Of a stretch of DNA of 64,000 nt, positions 59,052 to 64,000 are shown in pieces (positions within the stretch are counted from its first letter, which is position 1; every line of letters starts with the position of its first letter). The notes beneath the pieces are model-generated. The model was given only the letters and a program-made list of their open reading frames with translations, did not search any database and had not been told where the DNA came from. The position numbers and the translations under genes are program-made. The stretch spans positions 1 to 64,000 of the forward strand of contig JAEWXC010000043.1 of assembly GCA_023396115.1 (NCBI GenBank), given 5' to 3'. The DNA comes from Actinomycetes bacterium. Its GTDB lineage: Bacteria > Actinomycetota > Actinomycetes > Propionibacteriales > Nocardioidaceae.

Positions 59052-60037
59052 CGCTGCACCCCTCCGTCGCCGCGGTCCGCCGACCGGTCCGCACGCTGCT
59101 GGAGACCCTGGACCCGGGCGCGACCGTGGTGGTCGCCTGCTCCGGCGGCGCCGACTCCACCGCGCTGCTCGCCGCGACCGTGTTCGAGGGGCACAAGCGC
59201 GGGCTGCGGGTGGTCGGCGCGACCGTCGACCACGGTCTGCAGCCGGGATCCGACGAGGTGGCCGCGACCGTCGTGGCCCGGATGGCGGCCCTGGGCGCCG
59301 ACGAGACGCTGACCGCCCGAGTGACCGTCGAGAACGGCCGGACCGGTCCCGAGGACGCCGCCCGCCGGGCCCGGTACGCGGTGCTCGAGCAGGTCGCCGA
59401 GCACACCGCCGCCGCCGTCGTCCTGCTCGGCCACACCCGCGACGACCAGGCCGAGACGGTGCTGCTGGGGCTGGCCCGCGGGGGCGGGGGACGCTCGCTG
59501 GCCGGGATGCGCCCCGCGTTCGACCGGTTCGCCCGGCCGCTGCTCGAGGTGTCCCGCGACGACACCCGCACCGCCTGCCTGGTCGAGGGGCACGAGGTGT
59601 GGGAGGACCCGCACAACGCCGACGAGGGGTACACCCGGGTCCGGGTGCGCCGCCGGGTGCTGCCCGTGCTGACCGAGGCGCTCGGCCCCGGCGTGGTGCC
59701 CAACCTGGCCCGGACCGCGGCGTCGCTGCGCGAGGACATGGAGTACCTCGACGAGCGGGCCGGCAAGGAGTTGGCCCGGGTCCGGGTCGGCAAGGACACG
59801 CTGATGGCGCCGTCGGTGGCGGCGCTGGCCCCGGCACTGCGGCGTCGGGTGCTGCGCCGGGCGGCGGTGGCCGCCGGGGCCCTGGACGCCGAACTGTTCC
59901 GTGAGCACGTGCTGGCCGTGGACGCGCTGGTGGTCGACTGGCGGGGGCAGAAGTGGATCGATCTGCCCGGACACCTGCGGGCCGTGCGGGAGGGTCCGCT
60001 GCTGGTGTTCCGGCCCGCGACGCCCGACGCCGGCTGA
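59048..60037 (+). CDS. tilS: tRNA(Ile)-lysidine synthase
   Basis: Converts C34 of the tRNA-Ile with CAU anticodon to lysidine. The 329-aa protein has the PP-loop ATPase motif VVACSGGADSTALL at residues about 28-41, DHGLQPGSDE, and LLGHTRDDQAETVLLGLARGGGGRSLAGM. It is shorter than the E. coli form and lacks its last domains, the usual actinobacterial version. GTG start overlaps the metalloprotease stop by 4 bases. Confidence 0.95.
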   Translation: MTLHPSVAAVRRPVRTLLETLDPGATVVVACSGGADSTALLAATVFEGHKRGLRVVGATVDHGLQPGSDEVAATVVARMAALGADETLTARVTVENGRTGPEDAARRARYAVLEQVAEHTAAAVVLLGHTRDDQAETVLLGLARGGGGRSLAGMRPAFDRFARPLLEVSRDDTRTACLVEGHEVWEDPHNADEGYTRVRVRRRVLPVLTEALGPGVVPNLARTAASLREDMEYLDERAGKELARVRVGKDTLMAPSVAALAPALRRRVLRRAAVAAGALDAELFREHVLAVDALVVDWRGQKWIDLPGHLRAVREGPLLVFRPATPDAG

Positions 60038-60043
60038 GCCCCA

Positions 60044-60190
60044 ATCCACCGATCTCACTGCTGCTGCGCGGCACCATACGGGCACATTGTCTGCGTTACC
60101 GCAGCTCAACGGGCAACCAGCACGCCCTCGCTCCGGTGCCTTGCCACTGCACCCGCCTGGTGCCGCTCGCCACGCAGCAGATCGGTGGAT
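60044..60190. repeat. 147-bp element with matched inverted arms between tilS and hpt
   Basis: Outer arms ATCCACCGATCT (60044-60055) and AGATCGGTGGAT (60179-60190) are perfectly complementary. Inner arms GCGGCACCA (60068-60076) and TGGTGCCGC (60158-60166) also match, with 12 bases between the arms on both sides. Inside is a small hairpin CTGCG-ttac-CGCAG (60091-60104). It could fold as one long stem, like a small non-autonomous mobile element or a structured RNA. No transposase is nearby. Confidence 0.6.
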
Positions 60191-60285
60191 CCGGGCTGAG
60201 GACGCCCCGGCGTCAGCGACGCGCAGAGGCGCCGGGGCGGGACCCCCGACGCCCGGACACCCCGGCGGCGGCCTAGGCTGCTCCC

Positions 60286-60837
60286 ATGGACCCGTCCCAC
60301 GTGGAAGACGACCTGGTCAACATCCTCTTCACCGAGGAGCAGATCCAGGACCGGCTGGCCGAGATGGCCCAGCAGATCGCCGACGACTACGAGGGCCGGG
60401 ACCTGCTGGTCGTCGGCGTCCTCCGCGGCGCGGTGATGGTGATGGCCGACCTGGCCCGCTCGCTGCCCCGGCACTGCGAGATGGACTGGATGGCCATCTC
60501 CTCCTACGGCTCGGGCACCAAGTCCTCCGGCGTGGTGCGGATCCTCAAGGACCTCGACACCGACATCTCCGGTCGTGACGTGCTGATCGTCGACGAGATC
60601 ATCGACACCGGCCTCACCCTGAGCTGGCTGGTCAACTCGCTGTCCACCCGCGGGCCGGCCAGCGTCGAGATCGCCACCCTGCTGCGCAAGCCCGAGGCGC
60701 TGACCATGCCGGTCGAGCCCAAGTACGTCGGCTGGGACATCCCCAACGAGTTCGTCGTCGGCTACGGCCTGGACTACCAGGAGAAGTACCGCAACCTGCG
60801 CTGCATCGGCACGCTCGCCCCGCACGTCTACTCCTGA
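60286..60837 (+). CDS. hpt: hypoxanthine phosphoribosyltransferase
   Basis: Salvages hypoxanthine and guanine with PRPP. The 183-aa protein has LLVVGVLRGAVMVMADLAR, the flexible-loop SSYGSGTKSSG, and the PRPP-binding motif VLIVDEIIDTGLTL. ATG 60286 lies 6 bases after TAGGCT (60274-60279), leaderless. Between tilS and ftsH, the same order as in many bacteria (tilS-hpt-ftsH). Confidence 0.96.
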   Translation: MDPSHVEDDLVNILFTEEQIQDRLAEMAQQIADDYEGRDLLVVGVLRGAVMVMADLARSLPRHCEMDWMAISSYGSGTKSSGVVRILKDLDTDISGRDVLIVDEIIDTGLTLSWLVNSLSTRGPASVEIATLLRKPEALTMPVEPKYVGWDIPNEFVVGYGLDYQEKYRNLRCIGTLAPHVYS

Positions 60838-60991
60838 ACCCCGGCCGCCCCGTGCGGCCACCGGGCGTGTGCGTGCCGGGGGTGCCTGCGACAATGACCG
60901 GTGACGTCGTGCACGACCCGCTCACCTTGGGCGGCGGCGTGTACGGTCGCCACGATCGCTCGTGACACTCCCCGAAGGCGGAAAGAAGCCT

Positions 60992-63025
60992 GTGAAGCGC
61001 ATTTTCAAGGGTCCCTGGCTGTGGATGGTGCTCGCCGCCCTCGCAGTCCTGCTGGGCATCCAGTTCCTGGCTCCGCGCGGTGGTGCCGACGAGATCACCA
61101 CCTCGGAGATGAACGCCTACATCGCCCAGGGCGAGGTGGACGAGATCACCTTCGTCGAGAAGGACCAGGAGGTCCGCGCCACCCTGGACAAGGGTGTGCG
61201 CTCCGACGGTGACGAGGTCATGGCCTTCTGGCTGGGCGGCACCCAGGACGAGATGGAGCGGGCCGTCGCCGAGCAGGTCGAGGCCGGCAAGATCGACAAG
61301 TACACGACCAAGGTCCCCAAGAACAGCGTGATCGGGTCGATCCTGCTGACCCTGCTGCCGTTCGTGCTGATCGTGGCCCTGTTCATCTTCCTGATGAACA
61401 ACGTCCAGGGCGGCGGCCGCGGTGTCATGCAGTTCGCCAAGTCCAAGGCGAAGCTGATCTCCAAGGACATGCCCAAGTCCACCTTCGCCGACGTGGCCGG
61501 GTGCGAGGAGGCCATCGAGGAGCTCGGCGAGATCAAGGAGTTCCTCGCCGAGCCCGCCAAGTTCCAGGCCGTCGGCGCCAAGATCCCCAAGGGTGTGCTG
61601 CTCTACGGCCCGCCCGGGACCGGCAAGACCCTGCTCGCCCGCGCCGTGGCCGGCGAGGCCGGGGTGCCGTTCTACTCGATCTCCGGCTCCGACTTCGTGG
61701 AGATGTTCGTCGGTGTCGGTGCCTCACGGGTCCGTGACCTGTTCGAGCAGGCCAAGGAGAACGCCCCCGCGATCGTCTTCATCGACGAGATCGACGCCGT
61801 CGGCCGGCACCGTGGCGCCGGCATGGGCGGCGGCCACGACGAGCGCGAGCAGACCCTCAACCAGCTGCTGGTCGAGATGGACGGCTTCGACGTCCGCGGC
61901 GGCGTCATCCTGATCGCGGCCACCAACCGGCCCGACGTGCTGGACCCCGCCCTGCTGCGCCCGGGCCGCTTCGACCGGCAGATCCAGGTCGACGCCCCCG
62001 ACCTCAAGGGCCGCCACAAGATCCTGCAGGTGCACGGCCGCGGCAAGCCGATGGGCTCCGACATCGACCTGATGTCGGTGGCGCGTCGCACGCCCGGCTT
62101 CACCGGTGCCGACCTGGCCAACGTGCTGAACGAGGCGGCCCTGCTGACCGCCCGCGCCAACGCCAAGCAGATCGACAACGCCAGCCTGGACGAGGCCATC
62201 GACCGGGTCATCGCCGGGCCGCAGCGCCGGACCCGGTTGATGAGCGAGCACGAGAAGCTGGTCACCGCCTACCACGAGGGCGGCCACGCCCTGGTCGCCG
62301 CGGCCCTGCCCGGCACCGACCCGGTGCACAAGGTGACGATCCTGCCCCGCGGCCGGGCGCTCGGGTACACGATGGTGCTGCCCGACGAGGACAAGTACTC
62401 CCAGACCCGCAGCGAGATGCTGGACAAGCTGGCCTACATGCTCGGCGGCCGCGCGGCCGAGGAGCTGGTCTTCCACGACCCCACCACCGGCGCCGGCAAC
62501 GACATCGAGAAGGCCACCAACCTGGCCCGCGCGATGGTCACCCAGTACGGCATGACCGACGCCCTGGGTGCGGTCAAGCTCGGCGACGCCAACTCCGAGC
62601 CGTTCCTGGGTCGCGACATGGGCCACCAGCGCAACTACTCCGAGGACGTGGCGGCCAAGGTCGACGCCGAGACGGCGAAGTTCCTGGCCACCGCCCACCA
62701 GGAGGCCTTCGACATCCTGGAGGAGAACCGCGACGTGCTCGACGCGCTCGTGGTGGCCCTGATGGAGCAGGAGACCCTGGACAAGGCGCAGGTCGCGGAG
62801 GTCTTCGAGCCGCTGCGCCGCCGTCCGGTCCGGCCGGCCTGGACCGGGTCGCCGCACCGGGTCCCCTCCACGCTGCCGCCGGTCGAGGTGCCGGCCAGCG
62901 CGAAGGTGCCCGAGGAGGAGACCTCCGAGGCCGGCGACTTCCTGACCCCGCCCGGTTCGGGTGGTGACGTGCACGGGGACCCGACCCTGGGCACCCGTGA
63001 CGAGGGCCGGGAGGACCAGCCGTGA
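60992..63025 (+). CDS. ftsH: ATP-dependent zinc metalloprotease FtsH
   Basis: Membrane AAA+ protease for quality control. The 677-aa protein has two membrane helices (residues about 10-27 and 107-127), Walker A GPPGTGKT, Walker B IVFIDEIDAVG, arginine finger region RPGRFDRQ and the protease motif HEGGH (AYHEGGHALV). A Pro/Glu-rich tail of about 60 residues ends the protein. GTG 60992 follows GGAAAGAAG; a GTG at 60962 (MTLPEGGKK) is the alternative. A -10-like TACGGT at 60942-60947 gives a leader of about 40 bases. Confidence 0.97.
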   Translation: MKRIFKGPWLWMVLAALAVLLGIQFLAPRGGADEITTSEMNAYIAQGEVDEITFVEKDQEVRATLDKGVRSDGDEVMAFWLGGTQDEMERAVAEQVEAGKIDKYTTKVPKNSVIGSILLTLLPFVLIVALFIFLMNNVQGGGRGVMQFAKSKAKLISKDMPKSTFADVAGCEEAIEELGEIKEFLAEPAKFQAVGAKIPKGVLLYGPPGTGKTLLARAVAGEAGVPFYSISGSDFVEMFVGVGASRVRDLFEQAKENAPAIVFIDEIDAVGRHRGAGMGGGHDEREQTLNQLLVEMDGFDVRGGVILIAATNRPDVLDPALLRPGRFDRQIQVDAPDLKGRHKILQVHGRGKPMGSDIDLMSVARRTPGFTGADLANVLNEAALLTARANAKQIDNASLDEAIDRVIAGPQRRTRLMSEHEKLVTAYHEGGHALVAAALPGTDPVHKVTILPRGRALGYTMVLPDEDKYSQTRSEMLDKLAYMLGGRAAEELVFHDPTTGAGNDIEKATNLARAMVTQYGMTDALGAVKLGDANSEPFLGRDMGHQRNYSEDVAAKVDAETAKFLATAHQEAFDILEENRDVLDALVVALMEQETLDKAQVAEVFEPLRRRPVRPAWTGSPHRVPSTLPPVEVPASAKVPEEETSEAGDFLTPPGSGGDVHGDPTLGTRDEGREDQP

Positions 63026-63627
63026 CCGACCCGATCAGCCTGACCGAGCGGGGGGTCGGCGAGTTCGACCACGCCCGCGCCGAGGCCGCCGTCCGGGAAC
63101 TCCTGGCCGCGATCGGCGAGGACCCCGACCGTGAGGGACTCCGGGACACCCCGGCCCGGGTGGCGCGCGCCTACGCCGAGCTCACCGCCGGCCTGCGGCA
63201 GAGCCCCGAGGACGTCCTGACCACCACGTTCGATCTGGGCCACGACGAGATGGTCCTGGTCCGCGACATCGAGCTGTGGTCCATGTGCGAGCACCACCTG
63301 GTGCCGTTCACCGGGGTGGCCCACGTCGGCTACATCCCGGCCAGCAACGGCAAGATCACCGGACTGTCCAAGCTGGCCCGGCTGGTCGACGTCTACGCCA
63401 AGCGCCCCCAGGTCCAGGAGCGGCTCACCACCCAGGTCGCCGAGGCGCTGGAGGAGATCCTCGAGGCACGCGGCGTGATCGTGGTGATCGAGGCCGAGCA
63501 CCTGTGCATGACCATGCGCGGGGTCCGCAAGGCCGGCGCCCGCACCATCACCTCGGCCGTCCGCGGCCAGATGCGCGACATCGCGACGCGCAGCGAGGCG
63601 ATGGCGCTCATCCACAGCCGTCGGTGA
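63022..63627 (+). CDS. folE: GTP cyclohydrolase I
   Basis: First enzyme of folate synthesis (GTP to dihydroneopterin triphosphate). The 201-aa protein has the zinc ligands in WSMCEHHLVPF and EHLCMTMRGV, and the run GYIPASNGKITGLSKLARLVDVYAKRPQVQERLT. GTG start at 63022 overlaps the ftsH stop by 4 bases; its stop overlaps folP. Confidence 0.97.
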   Translation: MTDPISLTERGVGEFDHARAEAAVRELLAAIGEDPDREGLRDTPARVARAYAELTAGLRQSPEDVLTTTFDLGHDEMVLVRDIELWSMCEHHLVPFTGVAHVGYIPASNGKITGLSKLARLVDVYAKRPQVQERLTTQVAEALEEILEARGVIVVIEAEHLCMTMRGVRKAGARTITSAVRGQMRDIATRSEAMALIHSRR

Positions 63628-64000
63628 GTCCGGTGACGACCCCCTGGAACCCCGGTGCCGGTGACCGGCCCCGGGTGATGGGCATCGTCAACGTCACCCC
63701 CGACTCGTTCTCCGACGGCGGCCGGTGGGCCGACACCGACTCCGCGGTCGCGCACGGACTGGACCTGCTGGCCCAGGGCGCGGACCTGCTCGACATCGGT
63801 GGCGAGTCCACCCGGCCCGGCGCCACCCGACCGGTGGTGGAGGAGGAGATCGACCGGGTGGTCCCGGTGATCTCCGCGCTGGCCGCGGCCGGTGCCGTGG
63901 TCTCGGTGGACACCATGCGGGCCCGGGTGGCGGCCGAGGCGGTCGCCGCGGGCGCCAGCATCGTCAACGACGTCTCCGGTGGCCTGGCCGAACCCGAGAT
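63624..64000 (+). CDS. folP: dihydropteroate synthase, N-terminal part
   Basis: Cut by the window end, 125 residues visible. The pterin-binding signatures are clear: VMGIVNVTPDSFSDGGRW and DIGGESTRPGA, then SVDTMRARVAAEA and SIVNDVSGG. Joins dihydropterin pyrophosphate with p-aminobenzoate; target of sulfonamides. GTG at 63624 overlaps the folE stop (GTGA); a second GTG at 63633 is possible. folE-folP pairing after ftsH is common in actinobacteria. Confidence 0.96.
   Translation, partial: MSPVTTPWNPGAGDRPRVMGIVNVTPDSFSDGGRWADTDSAVAHGLDLLAQGADLLDIGGESTRPGATRPVVEEEIDRVVPVISALAAAGAVVSVDTMRARVAAEAVAAGASIVNDVSGGLAEPE

Overview
The window is very G+C-rich DNA with tightly packed genes, many GTG starts, 4-base stop/start overlaps and many promoters that sit directly against the start codon. 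Together with conserved gene strings (topA-tmk-holB-peptidase-tRNA-Thr; ppa-dac-metalloprotease-tilS-hpt-ftsH-folE-folP; helicase next to a BldG-like anti-sigma antagonist next to Tad pilus genes) this points to an aerobic or facultative actinobacterium, probably of the Nocardioidaceae/Propionibacteriales. The taxon is an inference. No insertion sequence, prophage or CRISPR array was seen.

Layout. 1-13.5 kb: the end of tadC, then a respiratory nitrate reductase operon on the minus strand (narG-narH-narJ-narI) with two divergent nitrate/nitrite transporters (narK-type), then a roadblock / small GTPase / roadblock operon, then the Flp pilin and two TadE-like pilus genes. The nar block and the GTPase operon therefore lie inside what is normally one continuous tad pilus locus. 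13.5-26.9 kb: conserved backbone (DEAD-box helicase, STAS antagonist, methyltransferase, gamma-carbonic anhydrase, topA, tmk, holB, secreted peptidase, LysR regulator, zinc-ribbon protein, tRNA-Thr).

26.9-55.6 kb is the accessory part: a secreted beta-propeller-like protein; a membrane metallophosphoesterase and an MFS exporter; an iron-siderophore uptake group (siderophore-interacting reductase, ATPase, binding lipoprotein, fused permease) with two DtxR/IdeR-type iron boxes; a secreted SGNH lipase behind a perfect Crp-type site; a catabolic group (three SDR enzymes, SnoaL-like protein, flavin oxidoreductase, DapB-like reductase, metallo-beta-lactamase-fold hydrolase), of which two promoters carry perfect KstR-type operators, suggesting steroid or related ring/side-chain degradation; a TPP-riboswitch-controlled thiamine ABC transporter (thiB-thiP-thiQ); a PAP2-family membrane phosphatase; an NlpC/P60 wall hydrolase behind a structured, unusually T-rich leader; an acyl-CoA oxidase; and an ECF41-type sigma factor coupled to a carboxymuconolactone-decarboxylase-like gene with a matching promoter. 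55.6-64 kb returns to backbone (ppa, D-Ala-D-Ala carboxypeptidase, zinc metalloprotease, tilS, hpt, ftsH, folE, folP cut by the window end).

The most unusual sequence-level observations are a family of intergenic 22-bp-period tandem repeats at three distant loci with two alternating cores, the tad locus split by the nar cluster, the two-roadblock GTPase operon without kinase or DUF742 partner, a 147-bp element with matched inverted arms between tilS and hpt, and at least twelve start codons preceded by a TAnnnT hexamer at exactly 6-7 nt (leaderless genes), which also fixes several start calls.
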